Notes under the pieces: model-generated
Told to the model about the DNA's origin: nothing
What the model saw: only the letters and a program-made list of their open reading frames with translations
The model's database searches: none
Shown here: in pieces, positions 24,119 to 32,970 of the stretch
Numbering within the stretch: position 1 is the stretch's first letter
Layout: each line of letters opens with the position of its first letter
Made by a program: the position numbers and the translations under genes
Source: Saxibacter everestensis
GTDB taxonomy: Bacteria > Actinomycetota > Actinomycetes > Actinomycetales > Brevibacteriaceae
Assembly (NCBI RefSeq): GCF_025787225.1
Contig: NZ_CP090958.1
Coordinates: 801,856 to 865,855, forward strand
Length of the DNA: 64,000 nucleotides
Direction of reading: 5' to 3'

Positions 24119-24132
24119 TGTATGTACATACA
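24119..24132. promoter_or_regulatory. MarR operator upstream of the DsbA-like gene
   Basis: TGTATGTACATACA is a perfect 14-bp palindrome, followed by ATGTATTTA, a partial second site. It lies 28 bases before the operon start. A near-identical site stands before the marR gene (24649-24662). Confidence 0.75.
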
Positions 24133-24177
24133 TGTATTTAGCTACGAATCGATGGCTTGGTCGTCTCAATTTGGCTT

Positions 24178-24624
24178 TTACGGGTGGATCAGGTTACCGA
24201 TGTCACTGAGGGCCCTGCTCAGGCGACGCGCGTCCAGATGTGGAAAGTGCGTCGCCGCGTTTTGCAGGAGATCACGGATGTGCTCTTCGTACGGGGTGCG
24301 TGCGTCTCGGAGTAGTGCTTCCCCTTTTTCGGTGATGACGGCGTAGACCCCGCGCCCGTCATCGGGGCAGATGTCGCGATTCGTCAGCCCCTTTGCCTCC
24401 AGGCGCGAGACCAGGCGAGTGACGGAACTTTGATTCAAGCCAACCTTCTGGGCGAGGTCGTTCACCCGCAGTTCCTTGTCGGGAGCCTGGCTGAGATATG
24501 CGATAGACCTATACTCCGTGAGCCCAATGCCGTGACGTTCCGTCAGCCACTTGCCAAGGCTCGCGTCAACCGCCGCAGCGAAGACGGCGATCTGAGACCA
24601 GTCTGAACTGACGTCGCGATCCAT
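24178..24624 (-). CDS. MarR-family transcriptional regulator
   Basis: A 148-residue winged-helix protein: LGKWLTERHGIGLTEYRSIA, KELRVNDLAQKVGLNQSSVT, RLVSRLEAKGLTNRDICPDD, GRGVYAVITEKGEAL. The DxR wing motif is represented by DDGRG. ATG 24624 is preferred; the longer frame reaches into the operator at 24649. Together with the two palindromes it very likely represses itself and the DsbA-deaminase-SMR operon and responds to a small, probably toxic, ligand. Confidence 0.88.
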   Translation of the reverse strand: MDRDVSSDWSQIAVFAAAVDASLGKWLTERHGIGLTEYRSIAYLSQAPDKELRVNDLAQKVGLNQSSVTRLVSRLEAKGLTNRDICPDDGRGVYAVITEKGEALLRDARTPYEEHIRDLLQNAATHFPHLDARRLSRALSDIGNLIHP

Positions 24625-24648
24625 CGCGCATCTCCTGAACTCTGAGAC

Positions 24649-24662
24649 TGTATGTACATGCA
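24649..24662. promoter_or_regulatory. MarR operator upstream of marR
   Basis: TGTATGTACATGCA differs in one base from the palindrome at 24119-24132. It lies 24 bases upstream of the marR ATG. Confidence 0.75.
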
Positions 24663-24766
24663 TTTAAACTATAGGCACCCCGGCCGTTTGGCAAACGCTC
24701 GCACTGTGGTGGGGCGCTTGCACCGCGGCCGGCGCCCGCACTGCGGCGGCGCCCGCCTCCACCTTG

Positions 24767-24806
24767 GCAGCCGGCGCTACGCCTTCGCAGCCGGCGCTAC
24801 GCCTTC
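24767..24806. repeat. 20-bp tandem duplication at the end of orn
   Basis: GCAGCCGGCGCTACGCCTTC occurs twice in a row. The orn stop (24797-24799) lies in the second copy; the first copy repeats the stop codon in the downstream region. Confidence 0.85.
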
Positions 24807-25462
24807 GCCTGCTCGGCGGCAGCCGCCTCGACACCCTCGCCGATCCCAGCCCCCGCGCCCACCGACTGCTGGTACTTCCCGGCAATCTTCCGTGCGGTGG
24901 CGGAATCAGGTCCGGGCTGCGGAACGAAAATTGCCTCGCGGTAGTACTTCAGTTCATCGATGGATTCCCTGATGTCGGCAAGCGCGCGATGTCCGCCATC
25001 CTTCTTCGGGCTTTGGAAGTATGCCCTGGGGTACCAGCGACGGGCCAGCTCCTTTACCGACGACACGTCGATAATCCGATAGTGCAGGTAGTCGGCAAGC
25101 TCCTTCATCTCCTGGACCAGGAAGCCACGATCGGTGCCGACGGAATTGCCGCCGAGCGGTGCCTTGCCCGGCTCCGGCACCCACTCGCGAATGTAGGCCA
25201 ACACCTTGTCCTGCGCCTCGGCGGCCGTCACGCCGCCGGACAGTTCCTCAAGCAGTCCGGATGTTTCATGCATAGAACGCACAAAGTCGTTCATCTGGGC
25301 GAGCGCCTCGTCGCTTGGCTTGATCACGATGTCGACCCCGTCGCCGAGCACGTTCAGCTCGGTGTCGGTCACCAGGCAGGCAACCTCGACAAGCACGTCA
25401 TTCTTGAGGTCCAGACCGGTCATCTCGCAGTCGACCCATACAATTCTGTCTATATTCGGCAC
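24797..25462 (-). CDS. orn: Oligoribonuclease
   Basis: A 221-residue DEDDh 3'-5' exonuclease that degrades 2-5 nt RNAs and pGpG. The acidic residues are in [20 protein letters not shown] (Asp, Glu), [11 protein letters not shown] (Asp) and [14 protein letters not shown] (His, Asp). The family core ends near residue 185; the last 35 residues ([19 protein letters not shown]) are a low-complexity tail. In several actinobacteria orn is next to tRNA-His; here 12 kb of accessory DNA separate them. Confidence 0.95.
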   Translation of the reverse strand: MPNIDRIVWVDCEMTGLDLKNDVLVEVACLVTDTELNVLGDGVDIVIKPSDEALAQMNDFVRSMHETSGLLEELSGGVTAAEAQDKVLAYIREWVPEPGKAPLGGNSVGTDRGFLVQEMKELADYLHYRIIDVSSVKELARRWYPRAYFQSPKKDGGHRALADIRESIDELKYYREAIFVPQPGPDSATARKIAGKYQQSVGAGAGIGEGVEAAAAEQAKA

Positions 25463-25653
25463 GGTACTAACCTAGCCGCCACGGCTGACAGGCGCGATTC
25501 CCGAGCTGGCAAATGGCTCCGAAGTATCGGCACCGGCGCTTCCCGACTCGGTTTTTGAGCCTGCGACCACTTATCCTTGAAGTTTGGTGCGGTCATGGTC
25601 GTAGCGGAGCTACGCACCCGTCCAACGTCAGCTGATGAAATGAGGATCTTCAC

Positions 25654-27291
25654 GTGCGGTATGCCCTTGCAGTGTTTCTGATTGTCGCCGGGTTAGTTGT
25701 CGGCGCTCTCGGGTACCTGCAGCGAACCCTGTGGGCGCCATCGGATACCACCGTCGCAAGTGCGACGTTGAATGAGCCTGGCTCCGTGGTGGTCGTCGAG
25801 CCCGGTGTGATGAACCTCTACGGCAAGAACTCCACCCTGAACGTCAAGGGCGAGGGCGCCGTCGTCGTGGCGCTTGCCAGCGACAAGAATATTGAGGCGT
25901 GGGTTGGAGAATCCGCGCACACCAAGGTCACTGGGCTGAAGAGCGCGTCCGAACTGGCGACGGCCAAGGTCGACGGCGAGCAGAAGACGCCGAACCCGGC
26001 CGGAGCCGACCTGTGGGAGAACCAGATCACCGGCGATGGCGCGGCCACAGTGAATTGGGACCGGGACGCGAACCGGACGGCGTTGCTCATTGCCTCGGAC
26101 GGCACCCAGCAGGCGCCGAAGGAGATCAGCATCAGCTGGCCGGCAGACAGCTCAACGCCCACGGCTATCCCGCTCATGATCGGCGGCGGGGTTTTGCTCA
26201 TTCTCGGGCTTCTCCTACTGGTCATGGCGATGAATGACAGCGCGCGGCGAAAGAAGCGTCGAGTCGAGCGGACCGAGCGGCGGAGGAAGGCGGCCACCGC
26301 CGGGACCGCAATGATGATCGTCGGCGCGCTTGCCTTGACGGGGTGCGCCAGTGAACCAGAGTTGCCGAAAGCTGAGCCTTCAGCGGCGCCGTCAACCGCG
26401 CCGCCAGTGGTCAGCGAGGCCCAATTGAAGCGCGTGCTCGAGCAGATCTCTTCGGACGTCGCCGAAGGGGATGCGGCCAACGATGCCAGCAAGATCGAAG
26501 ACCGGGTCACCGGCCCCGCGCTTGAGCTTCGTAAGGCCGCCTATGACATTCGGAAGAAGAAGGACGACTTCCCGCTTCCGACGGCCATCGCCGCCTCGCC
26601 GATGAAGATCAACTACACGACGGCCAGCGATTCCTGGCCGAGGGTCACCTCAGTGGTCACCCAGGCGGAGGGATCAGACGTTCCGCAGCTGCTGAATCTC
26701 TTCCAGGCCGACGCTCGCAGCTCCTATCAATTGTGGTCGGCCACCGACCTGCTCCCGGGGGTTACCGTCCCCGAGACACCGGACCCGCGTTTTGGCGCCG
26801 AGCTACTCGCCCCCGATCAGGGAAGCCTGCGGGTGACCCCTGAGGATGCCGCCAGCCAGTACGCCGATGTGCTGCTGAAGGGTGACGGCAGCAAGTTCAA
26901 GGATGTCTTTGCCAAGGACCCTTACCGGACCCAGCTGCAGACCTCTCAAAGCGAGCAGAAGAAGGCAGCCGACAAGGCCAAGGCGACATTGAAGCTGAAC
27001 CAGAAGCCGGATGACGGCCAGCTGATCGCGACGTCAACAGCCGACGGCGGCGCAATTGTCACCGCATACATTAAGGGCAGCACGCAGATCACACCCGAGA
27101 AGAAGGACGACCAGACCGGTAAGATCAGCATTCCTGAGACGGCCGCGAAGATCATCGGTAAAACGGAGACATCGAAAGGCGTGAAGACCGAAACCGGCAC
27201 GGCCGTCACGTTCTTCGTGCCATCCTCGAAAGACGAGCAGGTTCAGGTTCTGGGCATCAGCTCGTCGCTGATCTCGGCGACCGAAGTCTGA
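25654..27291 (+). CDS. Membrane protein with internal lipobox (two-part exported protein), copy 1
   Basis: A 545-residue protein. Residues 1-25 are a transmembrane anchor; residues 30-165 an extracytoplasmic beta-rich domain; residues 172-195 a second helix (IPLMIGGGVLLILGLLLLVM); a basic cytoplasmic loop (RRKKRRVERTERRRKAAT) leads to a third helix ending ALALTGCAS, which looks like a lipoprotein signal and lipobox inside the protein. The C-terminal 320 residues form another extracytoplasmic domain. The layout recurs at 28359-30233, and a thioredoxin-TPR gene lies between. GTG start. Function unknown. Whether the internal LTGC is processed cannot be told. Confidence 0.75.
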   Translation: MRYALAVFLIVAGLVVGALGYLQRTLWAPSDTTVASATLNEPGSVVVVEPGVMNLYGKNSTLNVKGEGAVVVALASDKNIEAWVGESAHTKVTGLKSASELATAKVDGEQKTPNPAGADLWENQITGDGAATVNWDRDANRTALLIASDGTQQAPKEISISWPADSSTPTAIPLMIGGGVLLILGLLLLVMAMNDSARRKKRRVERTERRRKAATAGTAMMIVGALALTGCASEPELPKAEPSAAPSTAPPVVSEAQLKRVLEQISSDVAEGDAANDASKIEDRVTGPALELRKAAYDIRKKKDDFPLPTAIAASPMKINYTTASDSWPRVTSVVTQAEGSDVPQLLNLFQADARSSYQLWSATDLLPGVTVPETPDPRFGAELLAPDQGSLRVTPEDAASQYADVLLKGDGSKFKDVFAKDPYRTQLQTSQSEQKKAADKAKATLKLNQKPDDGQLIATSTADGGAIVTAYIKGSTQITPEKKDDQTGKISIPETAAKIIGKTETSKGVKTETGTAVTFFVPSSKDEQVQVLGISSSLISATEV

Positions 27292-27344
27292 CGGGCGTTG
27301 ACAACCGCGTAAGCCAAAACCACATAACGGAGAGTAATTCCTCG

Positions 27345-28349
27345 ATGAGCCAGCAACCATATGGTGCACCCGACGGTCAGCCAGCAGCGACGAATCAGCC
27401 GCCCCCAGGTCTCGACCTCTCGGCAGTGCGTACGCCACGACCGGCAACCGGAGGGCCTGCCGGAACCGCCGCTGCCCCCGGCCAACCTGTCGCCGGAACT
27501 GCCCCCGGCCAACCAGGCCAGGGCGCCGGAGGGCCGGTGGTGCCATCACTGGTCTTCGATACGACTGAGGCAACGTTCAACTCCGTCGTCGAACTGTCGG
27601 CGAGTGTTCCCGTGGTCGTCGATCTTTGGGCCGACTGGTGCCAGCCCTGCAAGCAGCTGTCCCCGATTCTGGACAAGCTGGTTGACGAATACGCAGGACG
27701 CATCGTTTTGGCCAAGGTTGACGTCGACGCCAACCCGCAAATCCAGCAGTTGTTCCAGGCGCAATCCATTCCGACGGTTGTGGCAATCGTCAAGGGCCAG
27801 CCGGTTCCGCTCTTCCAGGGAGCGCTGCCCGAGCCGCAGGTGCGTCAGTACTTCGAGGAGTTGCTGAAAGTCGCCGAGACCAACGGGGTCAGCGGAACAG
27901 CTGTCGTCGAAGGACAGGCAGCCGAGGAGCAGCCGCTGCCGCCGAAACATCAGGAAGCGTACGACGCCCTGGAAAGAGGCGATCTCGACGCTGCGGCCAG
28001 CGCGTTCTCGTCAGCGCTCGCAGAGGCGCCCGCCGATGCAGACGCCAAAGCCGGACTGGCCCAGGTCGGTCTGCTGCAGCGCACCCGCGGTCTGACTCTT
28101 GAGCAGGTCCGGCAGGAAGCCGCCCAGGATCCGACCAACGTCGATGCGGCCCTGCGGGTAGCCGACCTCGACGTGGCAGGCGGGCATGTCGAGGATGCCT
28201 TCATCCGGATCCTCGATCTGATCCGTCGTTCCGCTGGTGATGACCGGGAACAGCTGCGGTTGCGGATGCTGGACCTCTTCGAGGTCGTCGGCACCGCGGA
28301 TCCTCGGGTCAATAAGGCCCGCAGCGCGTTGACCAGGGCGTTGTTCTAG
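27345..28349 (+). CDS. Thioredoxin-TPR co-chaperone (YbbN-like)
   Basis: A 334-residue protein: a Pro/Gly/Ala-rich N-terminal 65 residues, a thioredoxin domain (PVVVDLWADWCQPCKQLSPI, VDVDANPQIQQLFQAQSIPT) with redox motif WCQPC, and a C-terminal helical TPR region (HQEAYDALERGDLDAAASAF, ADAKAGLAQVGLL, AALRVADLDVAGG). YbbN/CnoX proteins bind clients under oxidative stress and hand them to chaperones. Unlike E. coli CnoX, the CxxC is complete. Located between two paralogous membrane-protein genes. Confidence 0.88.
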   Translation: MSQQPYGAPDGQPAATNQPPPGLDLSAVRTPRPATGGPAGTAAAPGQPVAGTAPGQPGQGAGGPVVPSLVFDTTEATFNSVVELSASVPVVVDLWADWCQPCKQLSPILDKLVDEYAGRIVLAKVDVDANPQIQQLFQAQSIPTVVAIVKGQPVPLFQGALPEPQVRQYFEELLKVAETNGVSGTAVVEGQAAEEQPLPPKHQEAYDALERGDLDAAASAFSSALAEAPADADAKAGLAQVGLLQRTRGLTLEQVRQEAAQDPTNVDAALRVADLDVAGGHVEDAFIRILDLIRRSAGDDREQLRLRMLDLFEVVGTADPRVNKARSALTRALF

Positions 28350-28358
28350 GGTAGCGCC

Positions 28359-30233
28359 GTGATCAGACTTATTTCCTCGGTGATCCTGGCTATCCTGGCG
28401 ATAGGCATCCTGTCAGTTGCGGGAGCCACGGCGGCGAAGGTCGGAACTGACGAGGTAATGCGCACTCCGGCCGTGCAGGTCTCGGAGCAAAGCCGCGCCG
28501 TCGTACTCAACGAGGCGATAGTGCCGTTCGCGCACAGCAATGCGTCTGTCACGGTTCAGTCCGACCAGGAAGTCTTCATCGGGACGGGCAACGGTGTCGA
28601 TGTCGCCGATTACCTGAAGGACAGCAGCCATCAGGAAATCACCGAGGTCGACTTCAACGACAAGTTCGTGCTCCGGGACATCAGTGGAGCGGGGGACCCG
28701 TTAGCGGATCCCGCGAGTCTGGACTGGTGGACGTCGAGCAAGAAGGCGGCCGGTTCGTCCTCGGCAAGCTTTGATCTGGATGGCGAGCCTGAATGGATCG
28801 TCGTCACGTCTGCGGACCCTGAGCAGAAGCTGGACGCGACGATCAGTATGGGCATGCAGGTCAAGGGTGTCCTCGGTTGGTGTGTGCTTGGCGCAGGCGT
28901 GGCGGTACTCCTGCTCGGGCTTGCTGTCTTCCTGGCTCTTGGTTGGTGGATGAATCGCTTGCGCCCGCCGAAGAGGTCGCGGTCGTCACGATCAGGACCC
29001 TCGGCCTCCGCGGCCGTCAGCACTGCGGGTACCAGCGGCAGCGGAGGGGTCGAGACCCGCCGGCCGAACGTGCCGGAGCCGGCCGATGACGCCACGGACA
29101 GCGACGATGACGCGCCGCCGGCTTCTGGGGCCGATGTGCCCGCAGCCGGTACCGGCGACCCGACGACCCGGCGCGGCGCCCGGCGCGCGGCGCCATCCGA
29201 CAAGCCGTCGCGGCCAAAGGTGACCAAGGTGCTTGGCAGCGCAACCAGGAAGAAGCCCGGCCAGAAGAAGAGCGGTCGCAGGGCAGCCACTTTTGCCGCA
29301 CTGAGCGTGGGAACTGTCGTCCTTTCCGGCTGCGCGATGCCGGTGCAGCCGAGCAAGGTCGAGGTGACGCCGCCATCGAAGGTGGCGATGTCGAAGGGTG
29401 ACGGCCCCGAGCTGATCGCCTCATACACCGAAAGCCTCAACAAGTCCTACCAGGACAACCTGGCCGGCATCGATGACCTGCAGGGCGAACCGCTGCTGAC
29501 GCGTACGAAAGCCGACCAGATCATTCGGGAGAAGACCGGAGAAAAAGCGACTGTGTTCGGGTACTCCGACGTCACAGTCGCCGCGCCACGGCTCGATGAG
29601 TATCCGTTGTGGGCGATCGCCAGGGCAACGCCGAATGGCGCCGAGAAGACATCCCAGCTCCTGCTGGTCGTCAGGGAATCGTCGACCTCGGACTGGAAGG
29701 TTCTGCAGTCGGTCTTCGGCCCGAAGAACGACATCCCTGCCTTCATCGGAAAGCAGGACGGAAGTGTTGCTGTCGCCACCGACGCCGACGTGGAGGCGAT
29801 CAACGGTGCGGTGAACGTTGCCTCGGACTTCCTCGAAACCGGAAAGAAGCCGGAACAGGGCACTTCGGTGGATGCCGCCGCGTTCGCCGATTACCGGGAC
29901 TACGTGTCGAACTTCAAGAAGAAGGACAGCGGCTTCAGCTCGGTAGAGACCCGATGCGAACCGTTCGCCGACGCCGATCTGACCTCACACGCGATCGAGG
30001 CCAAGGACAATGCTCTAGCTCTCGCCGAGGTGCGTTGCACGCTGACTGTCAAGGTCGACGAATCGTTCAGCCTTGATCTCGGCACCGCGATCGAAGCGCT
30101 TCTCGGCGACAAGAACGAGGGGAGCACGGTTGAAGTGACGACCAGCCATCCGCTGGTCGTCTGGGTCAACGACAAGGGCGAGGCGACGCTCGGCACCGAC
30201 GACTGGTCCCTGATCGGCGCTAGCACCAAGTGA
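28359..30233 (+). CDS. Membrane protein with internal lipobox (two-part exported protein), copy 2
   Basis: A 624-residue paralogue of the protein at 25654-27291, starting 10 bases after the thioredoxin gene (GTG start). N-terminal anchor (VILAILAIGILSVAGATAA), extracytoplasmic domain, second helix (WCVLGAGVAVLLLGLAVFLA), a long Ser/Pro/Ala-rich cytoplasmic linker (residues 205-305), then a third hydrophobic segment ending in VVLSGCAMP, again like a lipobox. The C-terminal domain (ELIASYTESLNKSYQDNLAG onward) contains two Cys residues. Function unknown; the shared plan suggests a common envelope role. Confidence 0.75.
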   Translation: MIRLISSVILAILAIGILSVAGATAAKVGTDEVMRTPAVQVSEQSRAVVLNEAIVPFAHSNASVTVQSDQEVFIGTGNGVDVADYLKDSSHQEITEVDFNDKFVLRDISGAGDPLADPASLDWWTSSKKAAGSSSASFDLDGEPEWIVVTSADPEQKLDATISMGMQVKGVLGWCVLGAGVAVLLLGLAVFLALGWWMNRLRPPKRSRSSRSGPSASAAVSTAGTSGSGGVETRRPNVPEPADDATDSDDDAPPASGADVPAAGTGDPTTRRGARRAAPSDKPSRPKVTKVLGSATRKKPGQKKSGRRAATFAALSVGTVVLSGCAMPVQPSKVEVTPPSKVAMSKGDGPELIASYTESLNKSYQDNLAGIDDLQGEPLLTRTKADQIIREKTGEKATVFGYSDVTVAAPRLDEYPLWAIARATPNGAEKTSQLLLVVRESSTSDWKVLQSVFGPKNDIPAFIGKQDGSVAVATDADVEAINGAVNVASDFLETGKKPEQGTSVDAAAFADYRDYVSNFKKKDSGFSSVETRCEPFADADLTSHAIEAKDNALALAEVRCTLTVKVDESFSLDLGTAIEALLGDKNEGSTVEVTTSHPLVVWVNDKGEATLGTDDWSLIGASTK

Positions 30234-30286
30234 TCGTCCGCGGCCAGGCGAGGGACCAGCTAGGCGAGGGGCCGGGGAGCGCGCGG

Positions 30287-30715
30287 CTAGGCCGGGGAGT
30301 TCGCGGCGGTTCTGCTCACCTTGCGCAGCCACAGCAACCCGAATACCGGCAGCACCAGTGGCACGAATCCGTAGCCGATGCCGAAGAGCGACCACACCGT
30401 AGGATGCTGGAAGGCAGCCGGGTCGACGATGCTGAGCACACCGACCACCAGCACCCCGATCAACTCGATTGTGCACGCCGCCACCGCAACGTGGTGCGAA
30501 ACCCGGGATGCACGAACCATGCTGACGGTTGCCACGATGTAGACCACCGCGGCAATAGCGGACAGCGAATAAGCCAGGGGAGCCTCGTCGAAGCTCCTGA
30601 TCAGCTGGACGCTGGCCCTCGCCGTCGCCGAGAGCGCGAGAATGCCGTAGACGGCGATCAACAGCCGTCCCGGCCCGGACCTCAGCGCGCCGTATCCGTT
30701 GCCTACTGAGCCCAT
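30287..30715 (-). CDS. Four-helix integral membrane protein
   Basis: A 142-residue membrane protein with four hydrophobic segments (LLIAVYGILALSATARAS, SLSAIAAVVYIVATVSMV, VAACTIELIGVLVVGVLSI, GYGFVPLVLPVFGLLWLRKV). The ATG overlaps the end of the upstream gene by 13 bases. It resembles a small actinobacterial membrane family of unknown role. Confidence 0.7.
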   Translation of the reverse strand: MGSVGNGYGALRSGPGRLLIAVYGILALSATARASVQLIRSFDEAPLAYSLSAIAAVVYIVATVSMVRASRVSHHVAVAACTIELIGVLVVGVLSIVDPAAFQHPTVWSLFGIGYGFVPLVLPVFGLLWLRKVSRTAANSPA

Positions 30716-31056
30716 ATCTGCACCATTCTCTCAACCATAATCGCCGTCGTCGCGCAGCCGATGGTCAGTACGCCGGCACCCCAGCGGCTGGTTTCGGCCA
30801 GCGCCCAGAATCCGGCGGCGGGAACGATGATTATCGCCGTCAGCAGGTAGCCGAAGAACAGTACGCCGTCGGCGTCCGCACCCTGGCTGAACAGCACAAT
30901 TGCGACCACGAGCTGGATCAGCAACAGCAACTCGACAAGGGCGAGTCCGAAAAAGACAGGTAGGCCGGTGGGCTTGTTGGCAAACGTCAGCACCAACGCC
31001 CAGAGGGCCATGAGCACAGAGGCGCCGAGCAGCAGCCAGGTCAGGAGATCGATCAC
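30703..31056 (-). CDS. Small membrane protein, coupled to the next gene
   Basis: A 117-residue protein from a GTG at 31056 (VIDLLTWLLLGASVLMALWA). Four hydrophobic segments; the end overlaps the ATG of the following gene. An in-frame ATG at 31122 would add 22 residues. The much longer open frame up to 32190 is antisense to the glutamate ABC operon and is not real. Unknown function; probably a two-subunit unit with its neighbour. Confidence 0.65.
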   Translation of the reverse strand: MIDLLTWLLLGASVLMALWALVLTFANKPTGLPVFFGLALVELLLLIQLVVAIVLFSQGADADGVLFFGYLLTAIIIVPAAGFWALAETSRWGAGVLTIGCATTAIMVERMVQIWAQ

Positions 31057-31161
31057 GTGACCCAACTCTATCGTGGGCGTTGATATCACTTCTGTCACAA
31101 ATATTCGCCGGTTCAGTCGCATTGCCGGTTGGGCGCTCCCGGTCGGATAGGTTTTGGTGCT

Positions 31162-31923
31162 ATGACCCGTGAGACTCAGAACACAAGTGCGGCGCTCGTC
31201 AGCCTGAAATCTGTAAATAAGCACTTTGGCCAGCTGCATGTTCTGCGTGACATCAATCTCGAGGTGGCGCACGGTGAGGTCGTGGTGGTTATCGGTCCTT
31301 CGGGATCGGGAAAATCCACGCTGTGCCGCGCTATCAACCGGCTGGAGACGATCGACGACGGCGAGATTTCGATCGACGGCGCCCGACTGCCGGAAGAAGG
31401 CGCGCAGCTGGCCAAGCTGCGTTCGGACGTCGGCATGGTTTTCCAGTCCTTCAACCTGTTCGCGCACAAAACGATCCTGGAGAACGTCACGCTCGGCCCG
31501 ATCAAGGTACGAAAGGTCAAGCCGGAGCAGGCGCGCAAGGACGCAATGGACCTGCTCGAACATGTCGGTGTGGCCAACCAGGCAGATAAGTTTCCGGCCC
31601 AGCTTTCCGGCGGGCAGCAGCAACGTGTCGCGATCGCCCGCGCATTGGCGATGAAGCCGAAGGTGATGCTTTTCGACGAGCCGACGTCCGCGCTCGATCC
31701 GGAGATGATCAACGAGGTACTCGACACCATGGTCGGCCTGGCAAAAGAGGGTATGACCATGATCGTCGTGACCCATGAGATGGGCTTCGCCCGCAAGGCA
31801 GCGAACCGGGTCGTGTTCATGGCCGAGGGCCAGATCGTCGAAACCGCCGACCCGGAGACCTTCTTCACCAGCCCCAGCAGCGACCGGGCAAAAGACTTCC
31901 TTTCGAAGATTCTTACCCACTAA
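31162..31923 (+). CDS. gluA: Glutamate-type amino-acid ABC transporter, ATP-binding subunit
   Basis: A 253-residue ATPase with Walker A GPSGSGKST, signature LSGGQQQRVAIARALA, Walker B VMLFDEPTSALDPEM and the switch His in VVTHEMGFA. Polar amino-acid subfamily, close to GluA/GlnQ. First gene of gluABCD; ATG 31162. It energises uptake through the GluC-GluD channel. Confidence 0.93.
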   Translation: MTRETQNTSAALVSLKSVNKHFGQLHVLRDINLEVAHGEVVVVIGPSGSGKSTLCRAINRLETIDDGEISIDGARLPEEGAQLAKLRSDVGMVFQSFNLFAHKTILENVTLGPIKVRKVKPEQARKDAMDLLEHVGVANQADKFPAQLSGGQQQRVAIARALAMKPKVMLFDEPTSALDPEMINEVLDTMVGLAKEGMTMIVVTHEMGFARKAANRVVFMAEGQIVETADPETFFTSPSSDRAKDFLSKILTH

Positions 31924-31978
31924 CCACCGTGGGCTGACGAGTATCGGCAGTCCCACGGACAAACCCACAAGGAGAGAT

Positions 31979-32878
31979 ATGAAGAAGCTGAGAAATCTCG
32001 CGATCTTCGCCGTCATCGGGGCATTCGCCCTGACCGGCTGCGGACAGAGCGGCACACCAGAGGCCGAAAGCGGCGCGGAAGAGCCAACGGCTGCCGCTCC
32101 GGAGTACTCGGTGGCGTCTGATGTCGACCTCAAGGACAGCCCGACCTGGGAGAAAGCCGACAGCGCCGGAAAGATCCGGATCGGCGTCAAGTACGATCAG
32201 CCCGGCCTCGGCAACAAGAAGGCCGGCAGCGACGCTCCCGAGGGATTCGACGTCGAGATCGCCAAGATGATTGCGGCATCACTTGGCTTCAGCGCCGACC
32301 AGATCGAATGGAGCGAGGCCCAGTCGGCCAACCGCGAGCTGTTCCTGAAGAACGGGCAGGTTGACTTGATCGTCGCAACGTACACGATCAACGACGAGCG
32401 CAAGCAGCAGGTCGACTTCGCCGGCCCGTACTACATCGCGGGCCAGGACCTTCTCGTGAAGGCCGATTCGGATATCGCCGGCCCGGAGGACCTGGCAGGC
32501 AAGAAGGTCTGCTCGGTCGATGGCTCCACCCCGGCCAAGCGGATCGCCGACGAGTACCCGGATGCCGAACTCGAGCAGCTCGGCGGATACTCCGAGTGCG
32601 TCACCAAGCTGGAGAGCGGCGAGACCGACGCGGTCACCACGGATGACGCCATCCTTCGCGGCTACGCCAAGCAGTACGGAGACCAGTTCAAGGTGGTCGG
32701 AAAGCCGTTCAGCGAAGAGCCTTACGGCGTTGGACTGCCCAAGGGTGACGACGCGCTCCGCAACGCGGTGAACGATGCGCTGGAAGCCGGCGCCAAGGAC
32801 GGCACCTGGAAGAAGGCCTTCGAATACACCCTGGGAAGCTCCGATGGAGTCACCGCACCCGAGGTCGATCGCTACTAG
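31979..32878 (+). CDS. gluB: Glutamate-type ABC transporter, substrate-binding lipoprotein
   Basis: A 299-residue lipoprotein: MKKLRNLAIFAVIGAFALTG followed by Cys (lipobox LTGC), then a bilobed solute-binding domain (GKIRIGVKYDQPGLG, SAGDVEIAKM-like EGFDVEIAKMIAASLGF, DLIVATYTINDERKQQVDFA, VCSVDGSTPAKRI, YGVGLPKGDDALRNAVNDAL). Conserved Arg/Asp positions bind the amino-acid backbone. AAGGAG lies at a good distance from the ATG at 31979. A perfect hairpin separates it from gluC, allowing higher expression of the binding protein. Confidence 0.92.
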   Translation: MKKLRNLAIFAVIGAFALTGCGQSGTPEAESGAEEPTAAAPEYSVASDVDLKDSPTWEKADSAGKIRIGVKYDQPGLGNKKAGSDAPEGFDVEIAKMIAASLGFSADQIEWSEAQSANRELFLKNGQVDLIVATYTINDERKQQVDFAGPYYIAGQDLLVKADSDIAGPEDLAGKKVCSVDGSTPAKRIADEYPDAELEQLGGYSECVTKLESGETDAVTTDDAILRGYAKQYGDQFKVVGKPFSEEPYGVGLPKGDDALRNAVNDALEAGAKDGTWKKAFEYTLGSSDGVTAPEVDRY

Positions 32879-32911
32879 GTCGATCGGCATCAATTTGCTC
32901 GAACCTACCGT

Positions 32912-32942
32912 CAGGTGCGGCGCCTATCCGGCGCCGCACCTG
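32912..32942 (+). terminator. Hairpin between gluB and gluC
   Basis: CAGGTGCGGCGCC and GGCGCCGCACCTG form a perfect 13-bp stem around TATCC, 33 bases after the gluB stop and 28 before gluC. There is no T run. It is probably an attenuator or 3'-end stabiliser that lets gluB be expressed above the permeases. Confidence 0.8.
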
Positions 32943-32970
32943 AACGCTGCTGCGAGGAAGGACCGCACGC

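Noticed and set aside
30703..32190. A 495-residue minus-strand frame
   Set aside because: All but the last part is antisense to gluA and the start of gluB; only the end, from 31056 or 31122, has membrane-protein character.
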